Assembly: GCA_050248795.1 (NCBI GenBank)
Contig: JBFWRS010000019.1
Location: forward strand, 1 to 63,087
From: CAZTDU01 sp050248795
Lineage (GTDB): Bacteria; Pseudomonadota; Gammaproteobacteria; Burkholderiales; SG8-39
Length of the DNA: 63,087 nt
Direction: 5' to 3'
A program made the translations under genes and the position numbers. Below the pieces are notes generated by a model. That model did not search any database and was not told where the DNA came from. It worked only from the letters and a program-made list of their open reading frames with translations. This document shows, piece after piece, positions 31,477-38,932 of the stretch (its first letter is position 1; each line of letters opens with the position of its first letter).

Positions 31477-32261
31477 CGCCGGAACTCCGGCTTGCGCTTG
31501 TCGAGGAACGCGGCCATGCCTTCGCCCGCCTCGTCGCCATGGAATGCGTCGGCGAAGGATTCGCGCTCGCGCTCCAGGTGCGCCGCCAGATTCTGCGTCG
31601 CGGCTTCCTCGAGCAGGCGCTTGGTGCGGCCGATCGCGCCGGTGGCGCCGGCGGCGATGTCAGCCGCCCAGGCCATCGCCTCGTCGCGCGCCTTGCCCGC
31701 GGGGACGATGCGGTTGACGACGCCGTGCGCGGCGAGCGTCTGCGCGTCCACCGGCCTGCCGGTGAGCGCGAGTTCCGCGGCGAGTTGCCGCGGCAGCGCA
31801 CGCGCGACGAACCAGGAGCCGCCGCCATCCGGGTTCACGCCGATCCTCACGTATGAAAGGGTGAATACCGCGTTCTGCGCCGCGACCACCAGGTCGCAGC
31901 CGAGCGCGACCGAGAATCCGGCCCCCGCGGCGTGGCCTTCGACCGCCGCGATCACCGGCTTGGCGGTGCCGCGCAGCGCGCGCGCCAGTTCGTTCACGTA
32001 GGCGATGCGCTCGACGATCGCCTGGCGCGGCTTCTCCGCGCGCATCGCGGCCAGCGACTTCAGGTTGCCGCCGGCGCAGAAATGCGCGCCATCGCCGCGC
32101 AGCACGATCGCGCCGATCGCGGCGTCTTCGTGCGCCAGCCACAGCGCCCGGGCGAGCGCGGTCGAGACTTCGGGCGTCAGCGCGTTGCGCTGCTCCGCGT
32201 TCTCGATCACCAGCTCCAGCACGCGCCCGTGCCGGAACTCACCCACCCTTGCGGCGGCCAT
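31473..32261 (-). CDS. Crotonase-family protein, PaaG-like isomerase type
   Basis: 262 residues from the ATG at 32261. Upstream extension of the frame is antisense noise over the regulator. The oxyanion-hole segments are present (HFCAGGNLKSL, HAAGAGFSVALGCDL), but both hydratase Glu positions are changed (S117 for the first). D145 in GVNPDGGGSW sits where PaaG-type isomerases hold their catalytic Asp. A double-bond or epoxide/oxepin isomerase is therefore more likely than a hydratase. It starts 2 bases after the iclR-type gene. Confidence 0.85.
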   Translation of the reverse strand: MAAARVGEFRHGRVLELVIENAEQRNALTPEVSTALARALWLAHEDAAIGAIVLRGDGAHFCAGGNLKSLAAMRAEKPRQAIVERIAYVNELARALRGTAKPVIAAVEGHAAGAGFSVALGCDLVVAAQNAVFTLSYVRIGVNPDGGGSWFVARALPRQLAAELALTGRPVDAQTLAAHGVVNRIVPAGKARDEAMAWAADIAAGATGAIGRTKRLLEEAATQNLAAHLERERESFADAFHGDEAGEGMAAFLDKRKPEFRR

Positions 32262-32263
32262 GC

Positions 32264-33091
32264 TCAGTGCATGCCGAGCGCGGCTTCGATGTTGCGAACC
32301 GTGGCCACCAGGCGCGGCCCGAGTTCCTCTTCCAGTTGCCCCTTCTTCAGCATGAACGCCGGCACGCTGCAGTTGAAGGCGATGATCTCGCCGTCGACGG
32401 TGCGCCGCATCGGCACGCCCACGGAGTGCACTTCGCGGCGCAGTTCGCCGAGCGACACGCAGAACCCGCGCCCGCGGATGTCCTCGATCGACTTGTCGAT
32501 CATCGCCTTGTACTTGCGCAGCATCTCGGGTTCCTTGACCTTCATCTGGTTCAGCACCGCCTCGCGTTCGGGCGGGCTGCACGCGGCCAGGAACGCACGC
32601 CCGATCACGCTCTGTGCGATCGGCACTGCGGTGCCGATGTCGGGCAGCGTGGCAATGCCGTTGCCGCTGCGGCAGGATTCCACGTACACCATGTTCATGC
32701 GGTCGCGGATGCCCATCGACACTGCAGCGCTGCCGAAGTCCGCAAGTTCCTTCATGTGCTGGCGCGCCACCTGGCGCAGGCTCATCGAGGCGAGCAGCGG
32801 ATAGCCGATCGACAGCACCGCCGAGCCGAGCTGGTACTTGCCCAGGCGCATGTTGTGGCGCAGGTAGCCGAGCTTGGTAAGCGTATAGGTGAGCCGCGAC
32901 ACGGTGGGCTTGGGCAGCCCGGTGCGCACCGAGATTTCCTTGTTTCCGAGCATCGGCTCGAGCGGCGTGAAGCAGCGCAGCACTTCCAGCCCTCGCGCCA
33001 GGGTGGTGGCGAACTGGCGGTCGCCTTCGTGCTCGTAGCTGTACTGCACGGCCGGCTGTGAAAGCGGGACCGCGGACTCTGGTGCGCCCAT
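32264..33091 (-). CDS. IclR-family transcriptional regulator
   Basis: 275 residues from the ATG at 33091, which has an AGGAGA ribosome site. Upstream in-frame ATGs have none, and using them would place a symmetric operator candidate inside the gene. The winged helix (FATTLARGLEVLRCFTPLEPMLGNKEISVRTGLPKPTVSRLTYTL) is at about 27-80. The effector domain follows, with GRAFLAAC and RGRGFCVSLGE. Members sense aromatic or other acids. It heads the crotonase/acyl-CoA dehydrogenase operon and is divergent from an SDR gene. Confidence 0.92.
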   Translation of the reverse strand: MGAPESAVPLSQPAVQYSYEHEGDRQFATTLARGLEVLRCFTPLEPMLGNKEISVRTGLPKPTVSRLTYTLTKLGYLRHNMRLGKYQLGSAVLSIGYPLLASMSLRQVARQHMKELADFGSAAVSMGIRDRMNMVYVESCRSGNGIATLPDIGTAVPIAQSVIGRAFLAACSPPEREAVLNQMKVKEPEMLRKYKAMIDKSIEDIRGRGFCVSLGELRREVHSVGVPMRRTVDGEIIAFNCSVPAFMLKKGQLEEELGPRLVATVRNIEAALGMH

Positions 33092-33174
33092 CTGCTGTTC
33101 TCCTAGTGTTGGGTACTGCGGAAGTGATTCGATTGTTTGCCTCGGCTGTTTCGCTGTCAAATATTTGGTTTCAC

Positions 33175-33191
33175 GTTCCATTATGCGGAAC
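33175..33191. promoter_or_regulatory. Candidate IclR-type operator
   Basis: GTTCC (33175-33179) and GGAAC (33187-33191) form an inverted repeat with a 7-base spacer, close in form to known IclR-family sites. It lies in the 182-base intergenic region between the regulator and the divergent SDR gene, well placed to control both. The rest of this gap is AT-richer than the surroundings and probably holds both promoters. No binding evidence. Confidence 0.5.
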
Positions 33192-33273
33192 ATTGATCGA
33201 CCCATAATCAAAGCCTTGCGGCGGCGCCATCCGGCCTTCTCGGCTAACCTTGCCGCTCGATCAGGAGAACCCC

Positions 33274-34038
33274 ATGCATCCGCTCTTCGACCTCGGCGGC
33301 AAGGTTGCGCTGGTTACCGGTTCCACCCGCGGCATCGGCAAGTCCATCGCCGAGGAACTCGCGCGCGCCGGGGCGAAGGTGGTGGTCTCCAGCCGCAAGG
33401 TCGAGGCCTGCGAGGCGGTGCGCGCGGAGTTCGCGCAGCAGGGCTGGCCGGTCATCGCGCAAGCCTGCAACGTCTCGAGAAAGGACGAACTGCAGGCGCT
33501 GGTCGACCTGGCCGTGAAGACCTGGGGCCGCATCGACATCGCGGTGGCGAACGCGGCGGCGAATCCGTACTACGGCCCGCTCGCGGGCCTGCCGGACGAG
33601 GCTTTCGACAAGATCTTCACCAACAACGTGAAGAGCGTGCTGTGGCTGGCCGGCATGACGCTGCCGGGCATGGCCGAGCGCGGCGGCGGCTCATTCATCT
33701 CCATCGGCTCGATCGCCGGCCTGAAGGCCAACACCATCATCGGTGCCTACGGCATTTCGAAGGCGGCGGATCACCACCTGGTGCGCAACCTGGCCGCCGA
33801 ATGGGGCCCGAGGAACGTGCGCGTCAACGCGATCGCGCCGGGCCTGGTGAAGACCGACTTCGCCCGCGCGCTCTGGGAGGACGACAAGCGCCGCGTCGAG
33901 CGCGAGGCGGCGACGCCGCTGCGTCGGCTGGGCGAGCCGCGCGACATCGGCGGCATCGCGGTGTTCCTGGCGTCCGAAGCGGCGGCGTTCATCACCGGGC
34001 AGACCATCGTCGCCGACGGCGGCGTAACCATCGTCTAA
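33274..34038 (+). CDS. Short-chain dehydrogenase/reductase
   Basis: 254 residues from the ATG at 33274, preceded by CAGGAG. An earlier in-frame ATG at 33250 has no ribosome site. The SDR elements are complete: TGSTRGIG, VANAAAN in place of NNAG, catalytic Ser in SIGSIAG, and YGISK. The C-terminus ends FITGQTIVADGGVTIV. It probably oxidises a hydroxyacyl or alcohol intermediate of the surrounding acyl-CoA pathway. It is followed after 130 bases by the acyl-CoA dehydrogenase pair. Confidence 0.92.
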   Translation: MHPLFDLGGKVALVTGSTRGIGKSIAEELARAGAKVVVSSRKVEACEAVRAEFAQQGWPVIAQACNVSRKDELQALVDLAVKTWGRIDIAVANAAANPYYGPLAGLPDEAFDKIFTNNVKSVLWLAGMTLPGMAERGGGSFISIGSIAGLKANTIIGAYGISKAADHHLVRNLAAEWGPRNVRVNAIAPGLVKTDFARALWEDDKRRVEREAATPLRRLGEPRDIGGIAVFLASEAAAFITGQTIVADGGVTIV

Positions 34039-34168
34039 ACACATCGTCTGAGCGCATAGCCTGCGCGGCGCTGGCGCGCGCCGTGTTTCAAACGCCGTCC
34101 TGCGCGGCGCCGCGATGGTGATGGCGTTGGCGCTGCGCTAGACTCGCGTCTCCCCAAGGAGGATGCCG

Positions 34169-35353
34169 ATGGACCTCAATTACTCCGCCGAAGAACTCGC
34201 CTTCCGCGACGAAGTCCGCGGCTGGCTGCGCGAGAACCTTCCCGGCGATCTGCGCGACAAGGTCGTCAATTACCGTGAACTGTCGAAAGACGACCTGCTG
34301 CGCTGGCACCGCATCCTGGCGAAGAAGGGCTGGGTGGCGCCGGGCTGGCCGAAGGAATGGGGCGGCACCGGCTGGAACGTCGCGCAGCGCTACATTTTCG
34401 AGGAGGAGTGCGGCTACGCCGGAACGCCGCCGCTGGTGCCGTTCGGGCTCGCGATGTGCGGGCCGGTGCTGCTGCGCTTCGGCTCGGATGCGCAGAAGCA
34501 GCGCTTCCTGCCGCGCATCTACAACGGCGACGATTTCTGGTGCCAGGGCTACTCCGAGCCCGGCTCGGGGTCGGACCTGGCGTCGCTGAAGACCAAGGCC
34601 GAACGCCAGGGCGACCACTATGTCGTCAATGGCCAGAAGATCTGGACCACGCTCGCGCACTATGCCGACTGGATCTTCTGCCTGGTGCGCACGGATTCGG
34701 GTGCCGCCAAGCGCCAGGAGGGCATTTCCTTCCTGCTCATCGACATGAAGACGCCGGGCATCGCCGTGCGCCCGCTGATCCTCATGGACGGCGGCCACGA
34801 GGTGAACGAGGTGTTTTTCGACAACGTCAAGGTGCCGGTCGAGAACCTCGTCTTCGAGGAAGGCAAGGGCTGGACGGTGGCGAAATACCTGCTCGGCCAC
34901 GAGCGCATGAACACCGGGCGCATCGGCGCCTCGAAGCGCGAACTCGCCAAGCTGAAGGAGTTCGCCTCGAAGCAGGTGTCCGGCGGGCGCTCGCTGATGG
35001 ACGACGTGCGCTTTCGCGACCGGGTGTCGCGCGTCGAAGTGGAACTGATGGCGCTCGAGATCACCAACCTCAGGTTCCTCGACCAGATGCGGCGCACCAG
35101 GCAGCCGCCCGGCGCCGACGTGTCGATGCTGAAGATCAAGGGCACCGAGATCCAGCAGGCGCTCACCGAACTGATGATGCAGGCGGTCGGGCCGCTCGCG
35201 CAGCCCTTCACGCCCACCGACGGCAGGAACGACTTCGACGAGCTGAACGCGCTGCTCGCGCCGCGCTACTGCAACATGCGCAAGACCACGATCTACGCCG
35301 GGTCGAACGAGATCCAGCGCAACATCATCTCCAAGATGTCACTGGGACTCTGA
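34169..35353 (+). CDS. Acyl-CoA dehydrogenase, large-type subunit of an adjacent pair
   Basis: 394 residues. The start is the ATG at 34169, six bases after AAGGAGG. An in-frame ATG at 34163 abuts the ribosome site and is rejected. Motifs: CQGYSEPGSGSDLASLKT, KIWTTLAHYADW, and the C-terminal TIYAGSNEIQRNIISKM. The position of the common catalytic Glu (IYEGT) is Ala, so the base would come from the RVEVELMALE helix, as in isovaleryl-CoA-dehydrogenase-like members. A TAGACT box at 34139-34144 may be its promoter. Confidence 0.92.
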   Translation: MDLNYSAEELAFRDEVRGWLRENLPGDLRDKVVNYRELSKDDLLRWHRILAKKGWVAPGWPKEWGGTGWNVAQRYIFEEECGYAGTPPLVPFGLAMCGPVLLRFGSDAQKQRFLPRIYNGDDFWCQGYSEPGSGSDLASLKTKAERQGDHYVVNGQKIWTTLAHYADWIFCLVRTDSGAAKRQEGISFLLIDMKTPGIAVRPLILMDGGHEVNEVFFDNVKVPVENLVFEEGKGWTVAKYLLGHERMNTGRIGASKRELAKLKEFASKQVSGGRSLMDDVRFRDRVSRVEVELMALEITNLRFLDQMRRTRQPPGADVSMLKIKGTEIQQALTELMMQAVGPLAQPFTPTDGRNDFDELNALLAPRYCNMRKTTIYAGSNEIQRNIISKMSLGL

Positions 35354-35372
35354 GCGGGGGCGCGCGGCGGAC

Positions 35373-36482
35373 ATGGATTTCGAATACTCGGAAGAACAGC
35401 AGCAGCTCGCCGAATCGGTGCGCCGGTTCGCGCAGAAGGCGTACGACTTCGAGGCAAGGAAGAAGATCGTGCACTCGAAGGAGGGCTGGAGCAGCGATGC
35501 CTGGGCAACGTTCGCGGAAATGGGCCTGCTCGGCATCCCGGTGGCGGACGAGCACGGCGGCTTTGGCGGCGGCGCCATCGACCTGATGGGCGTGATGGAG
35601 ATATTCGGCGAGGCGCTGGTGGTCGAGCCCTATCTCGCCACGCTGCTCGGCGTGCGCATCGTGGCGCGCTCGGGCAGCGCGGCGCAGCAACAGGCCATCC
35701 TGCCCGCGGTGGTCGAAGGCCGTACGCGGCTCGCGCTGGCGCAGACCGAGGCCGGTGCGCGCTACGACCTCGGCGCGGTGTCGGCCAGGGCGGCGAAGTC
35801 CGGCGATGGCTGGGAGATTTCCGGCGAGAAGCTGGTCGTGCTAGGCGCGCCGATGGCCGACGTGCTGGTGGTCACGGCGATGACCAAGGCGGGGATAAGC
35901 GCGTTCCTCGTTCCGCGCGATGCGGGCGGCGTGACGCTGAAGGCCTACCGCACGCTCGATGGCATGCGCGCGGCCGACGTGGTGCTGGACAAGGTGAAGG
36001 TGCGCGCCGACGCGCTCGTTGGCGCGGACGGCGGCGCGCTGCCGGCGATCGAGGAGGCGGTCGATTTCGCCACCGCGCTGGTCTGCGCCGAGGCGGTAGG
36101 CGCGATGAAGTACGCGTGCGAGGCGACGCTCGAGTACCTGAAGACGCGCAAGCAGTTCGGCGTGCCTATCGGCACCTTCCAGGCGCTGCAGCACCGCATG
36201 GTGGACATGACCATCGCCACCGAGCAGGCACGCTCGATGGCCTGCCTCGCCTGCTCGAAGGTCGATGCCGGCGGCGATGCCCGCGAGCGCGCGCATGCGG
36301 TGTCGGCGGCCAAGATCCGGGTTGCCGACGCCTGCCGGCAGGTTTCCCAGGAGGCGGTCCAGCTGCACGGCGGCATGGGAATGACCGAGGAAATGAAGGT
36401 GTCGCACACCTTCCGGCGCCTGACCATGATCGCGCAGCAGTTCGGCGACGCAGACCACCACCTGGCGAGGTTCGCCGCCTGA
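35373..36482 (+). CDS. Acyl-CoA dehydrogenase, small-type subunit of an adjacent pair
   Basis: 369 residues. Fold landmarks are present (DEHGGFGGGAIDLMGVMEIFGEALV, the TRKQFGVPIGTFQALQHRMVDM helix, QLHGGMGMTEEMKVSHTFRRL), but the active-site loop region is degenerate and the segment that normally binds the substrate (AxTEPxAGSD) reads AQTEAGARYDLG. It starts 19 bases after the preceding gene. Such side-by-side pairs, known best from actinobacterial steroid catabolism, often form alpha2beta2 enzymes acting on bulky CoA esters. Confidence 0.88.
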   Translation: MDFEYSEEQQQLAESVRRFAQKAYDFEARKKIVHSKEGWSSDAWATFAEMGLLGIPVADEHGGFGGGAIDLMGVMEIFGEALVVEPYLATLLGVRIVARSGSAAQQQAILPAVVEGRTRLALAQTEAGARYDLGAVSARAAKSGDGWEISGEKLVVLGAPMADVLVVTAMTKAGISAFLVPRDAGGVTLKAYRTLDGMRAADVVLDKVKVRADALVGADGGALPAIEEAVDFATALVCAEAVGAMKYACEATLEYLKTRKQFGVPIGTFQALQHRMVDMTIATEQARSMACLACSKVDAGGDARERAHAVSAAKIRVADACRQVSQEAVQLHGGMGMTEEMKVSHTFRRLTMIAQQFGDADHHLARFAA

Positions 36483-36621
36483 TCCGGCCGCTGTTGCCGG
36501 CACCCGACAGCCTTGCCTTGACCGGCGCGCTGCCGAGGATTAGATTGGTCCGCAGCGCATCGTGGCCGCATCGCGTGGCGCAGGGGAAGCGGAAATGGTC
36601 AACCTTCATTAGGGAGATTCG

Positions 36622-36978
36622 ATGAAAAACGCACTTACCAGAATGATCTGCAGGGTAGTAATCGTGATGATGGTCTGGACGCCGTTCCAGCTGGCGCACG
36701 CGGGCATGATCGGTACCGACCAGGTGGTGGTGTCGAGCACGCAGGCGGAGCGCTCGGCGGTGCTGGCGATGATCAACCGTGCGGACGTCGCGCGCGAGCT
36801 CGCTTCCTACGGCGTGGACCTGTCCACCGCGCAGGATCGCGTTGCCGCGCTGACCGACGCGGAAGTGCGCTCGCTCGCAGGCAAGCTGCATTCGGCCCCG
36901 GCCGGTGCCGACGGCTCGGGCGTCGCGGTGCTGATCCTCGTCGGCGTCGTGCTCTGGCTGGTGTTCTGGAAGCGGTGA
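36622..36978 (+). CDS. PA2779 family protein
   Basis: 118 residues. A signal peptide (cleavage near AHA-27) is followed by a conserved periplasmic segment (VVVSSTQAERSAVLAMINRADVARELASYGVDLSTAQDRVAALTDAEVRSLAGKL) and one C-terminal membrane helix (VAVLILVGVVLWLVFWKR). It is recognised as the small partner of PA2778-type cysteine peptidases. The function of the pair is unknown. A TAGGGAGA ribosome site precedes the ATG. It overlaps the next gene as GTGA. Confidence 0.85.
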   Translation: MKNALTRMICRVVIVMMVWTPFQLAHAGMIGTDQVVVSSTQAERSAVLAMINRADVARELASYGVDLSTAQDRVAALTDAEVRSLAGKLHSAPAGADGSGVAVLILVGVVLWLVFWKR

Positions 36979-37973
36979 TTCCGAAGCCACTGTCCGCCGG
37001 TCTTCCGGCGGCCAGGAACGCCCGCCTCGCAGCGGGCGTTTTCGTTTTTGCGCTTGCCGCGCTGCTGCAGGGCTGTGCGGCGCTGATCCCGCAGTCCTCC
37101 GCGCTGCGTGACGCGCGACCCGCGGGCATTCCCGAGCGCATCGAGCTGGCGGACGTGCCGTTCTTTCCGCAGACCGAATACCAGTGCGGGCCCGCGGCGC
37201 TGGCGACCGTGCTCGCGCACGGCAAGGCCACGGTGACGCCGGACGCGCTGGTGTCGCAGGTGTACGTGCCCGAGCGCAAGGGCAGCCTGCAGGTGGAGAT
37301 GCTGGCCGCGGCGCGCCGCCACGGCATGGTTTCCTACGTGCTGCTGCCGCGCATGGAGGACATGCTGCGCGAGATCGCCGCCGGCAATCCGGTGATCGTG
37401 CTGCAGGACCTCGGCATCTGGCCGATCACCGAGCAATGGCACTACGCGGTGGCGGTCGGCTACGACCTCGTCGAAGGCGAACTGATCCTGCGTTCGGGCG
37501 AGCGGAAGCGCCAGGTGCTGCCGCTGGGCGTGCACGAATACGTCTGGCGCAGGAGCGATTACTGGGCGATGGTGGCGGTGCCGCCGGGACGCATCCCGGC
37601 GACCGCGGACGAGGCGACCTGGCTCGCCGCGGTGGCCGCGTTCGAGCGGGTCGATGCGCGCGGCGCGCGCACCGCCTACGCCGCGCTGCTCGATCGCTGG
37701 CCCGGCAACGTCGAGGCCATGATCGGGCTCGCCAACGCGCGCCATGCGGCGGGCGAGCTGAAAGGGGCGGAAGCGGCGCTGCGCGGCGCGCTCGCGCGAC
37801 GGCCGGATTCGGTAGTGGTGCTGAACAATCTCGCGCAGACGCTTTCCGACCAGGGCCGCCACGCCGAAGCCCTGCCGTTCGCCGAGCGCGCAGTCGCCGC
37901 AGGAGGCCCATTCGCCGCCGCGGCGCGCCAGACCCGCGACCTCGTGCGCGCACGCATGGCGCGCAAGCCCTAG
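36975..37973 (+). CDS. PA2778 family C39-like cysteine peptidase lipoprotein with TPR repeats
   Basis: 332 residues from the GTG at 36975, which overlaps the previous stop. The N-terminus encodes a lipoprotein signal (VFALAALLQGC, lipid Cys34). A papain-like C39-type domain has Cys71 in QTEYQCGPAALATVL and His156 in EQWHYAVAVGYD. Residues about 215-330 form TPR-like repeats (AMIGLANARHAAGELKGAEAALRGAL). It probably processes or binds peptides at the envelope. Its first codons run through two hairpins (36994-37040), see the separate entry. Confidence 0.85.
   Translation: MIPKPLSAGLPAARNARLAAGVFVFALAALLQGCAALIPQSSALRDARPAGIPERIELADVPFFPQTEYQCGPAALATVLAHGKATVTPDALVSQVYVPERKGSLQVEMLAAARRHGMVSYVLLPRMEDMLREIAAGNPVIVLQDLGIWPITEQWHYAVAVGYDLVEGELILRSGERKRQVLPLGVHEYVWRRSDYWAMVAVPPGRIPATADEATWLAAVAAFERVDARGARTAYAALLDRWPGNVEAMIGLANARHAAGELKGAEAALRGALARRPDSVVVLNNLAQTLSDQGRHAEALPFAERAVAAGGPFAAAARQTRDLVRARMARKP
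36994..37050 (+). promoter_or_regulatory. Tandem hairpins forming a terminator-like attenuator inside the PA2778-type gene start
   Basis: Hairpin one is CCGCCGG (36994-37000), loop TCTT, CCGGCGG (37005-37011). Hairpin two is a perfect 9-base stem, AACGCCCGC (37017-37025) with GCGGGCGTT (37032-37040), loop CTCGCA, then TTCGTTTTTG. The second has the full shape of an intrinsic terminator, yet it lies within the codons for the lipoprotein signal peptide. It would stop transcription after the PA2779-type gene unless a ribosome translating the second gene opens the stem. This is inference from structure. Confidence 0.6.
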
Positions 37974-38012
37974 CAGCCTTCAATCGCATGCAGGCGGCGC
38001 GCATGCCGCCGG

Positions 38013-38018
38013 TATAAT
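38013..38018 (+). promoter_or_regulatory. Consensus -10 box of the ABC-importer operon
   Basis: A perfect TATAAT lies 27 bases ahead of the TTG start of the first permease gene. A GGAGGAGG ribosome site follows at 38035-38042. No convincing -35 hexamer is seen 16-18 bases upstream, so an activator may be needed. Confidence 0.55.
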
Positions 38019-38045
38019 CGCCGCGCACGCTTTGGAGGAGGGTGC

Positions 38046-38927
38046 TTGCTCAACCAGGTTCTGCAGTTGCTGCTGGCAGGCGTTTCCCAGGGCTGCGTAT
38101 ACGGCCTGGTCGCGCTCGGCTTCGTGCTGATCTACAAGGCGACCGAGACGATCAACTTCGCGCAGGGCGACCTGATGATGCTCGGCGCGTTCTTCGCGCT
38201 CACCGCCGGCGTGATGATGGGCTGGCCGTACTGGGCGATGATCGTGTTCGCGCTGTCGGTGATGGCGGTGGTCGGCATGCTGGTGGAGCGCATCGTGCTG
38301 CGCCCGGTGCTGGGTTACCCGCAGTTCACCGTCGTCATGATCACCATCGGCGTCGGCTTCGTCATCCGCGGCATCGTCACCATGGTGCCGGGCTGGGGCA
38401 CCGAGACCCACCAGATACCGACCCCGTTCGCCGATGCGGCGTGGAACTTCGGCGGCCTGGTGCTGCCGGCGCAGCAACTCGCGGTGATCGTCATGACCGC
38501 GGCGCTGTGCCTGGTGCTGTACCTGTTCTTTCGCTACGCCAAGCTCGGCGTGGCGATGCAGGCGACCTCGCAGAACCAGATCGCCGCGTACTACATGGGC
38601 ATCCCGGTACGTCGCGTGAACATGCTGATCTGGGGCCTGTCGGCGGCGGTGGCCACGTTCGCCGGCATCCTGCTCGCCCCGGTGACCTTCGTGCACTCGA
38701 ACATGGGCTTCATCGGCCTGAAGGCGTTCCCGGCCGCGGTGATCGGCGGCTTCGGCAGCGTGCCGGGCGCGATCGTCGGCGGCCTGATCATCGGCGTGGT
38801 CGAGGCGTTCGCGGGCTTCTACATGCCCGAGGGCTGGAAGGACATCGCCGCCTATGTCGTCGTGCTCGCCGTGCTGATGGTGAAGCCATCGGGAATCTTC
38901 GGTGAAACCATGCGCAAGAAGGTCTAG
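38046..38927 (+). CDS. Branched-chain-type ABC transporter permease (LivH-like)
   Basis: 293 residues. Eight or so hydrophobic segments carry the LivH signature: GCVYGLVALGFVLIYKATETINFAQGDLMMLGAF near the N-terminus and FPAAVIGGFGSVPGAIVGGLIIGVVE near the end. The TTG at 38046 is chosen because GGAGGAGG precedes it and the family N-terminus starts there. It forms the inner-membrane channel with the LivM-like partner. This type imports branched-chain amino acids, but also many aromatic or dicarboxylic acids. Confidence 0.92.
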   Translation: MLNQVLQLLLAGVSQGCVYGLVALGFVLIYKATETINFAQGDLMMLGAFFALTAGVMMGWPYWAMIVFALSVMAVVGMLVERIVLRPVLGYPQFTVVMITIGVGFVIRGIVTMVPGWGTETHQIPTPFADAAWNFGGLVLPAQQLAVIVMTAALCLVLYLFFRYAKLGVAMQATSQNQIAAYYMGIPVRRVNMLIWGLSAAVATFAGILLAPVTFVHSNMGFIGLKAFPAAVIGGFGSVPGAIVGGLIIGVVEAFAGFYMPEGWKDIAAYVVVLAVLMVKPSGIFGETMRKKV

Positions 38928-38932
38928 CCGCC

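Noticed and set aside
33092..33211. Longer N-terminus for the IclR-type regulator starting at 33211
   Set aside because: The extension has no family similarity or ribosome site and would cover the GTTCC-N7-GGAAC operator candidate. The ATG at 33091 has a good ribosome site.
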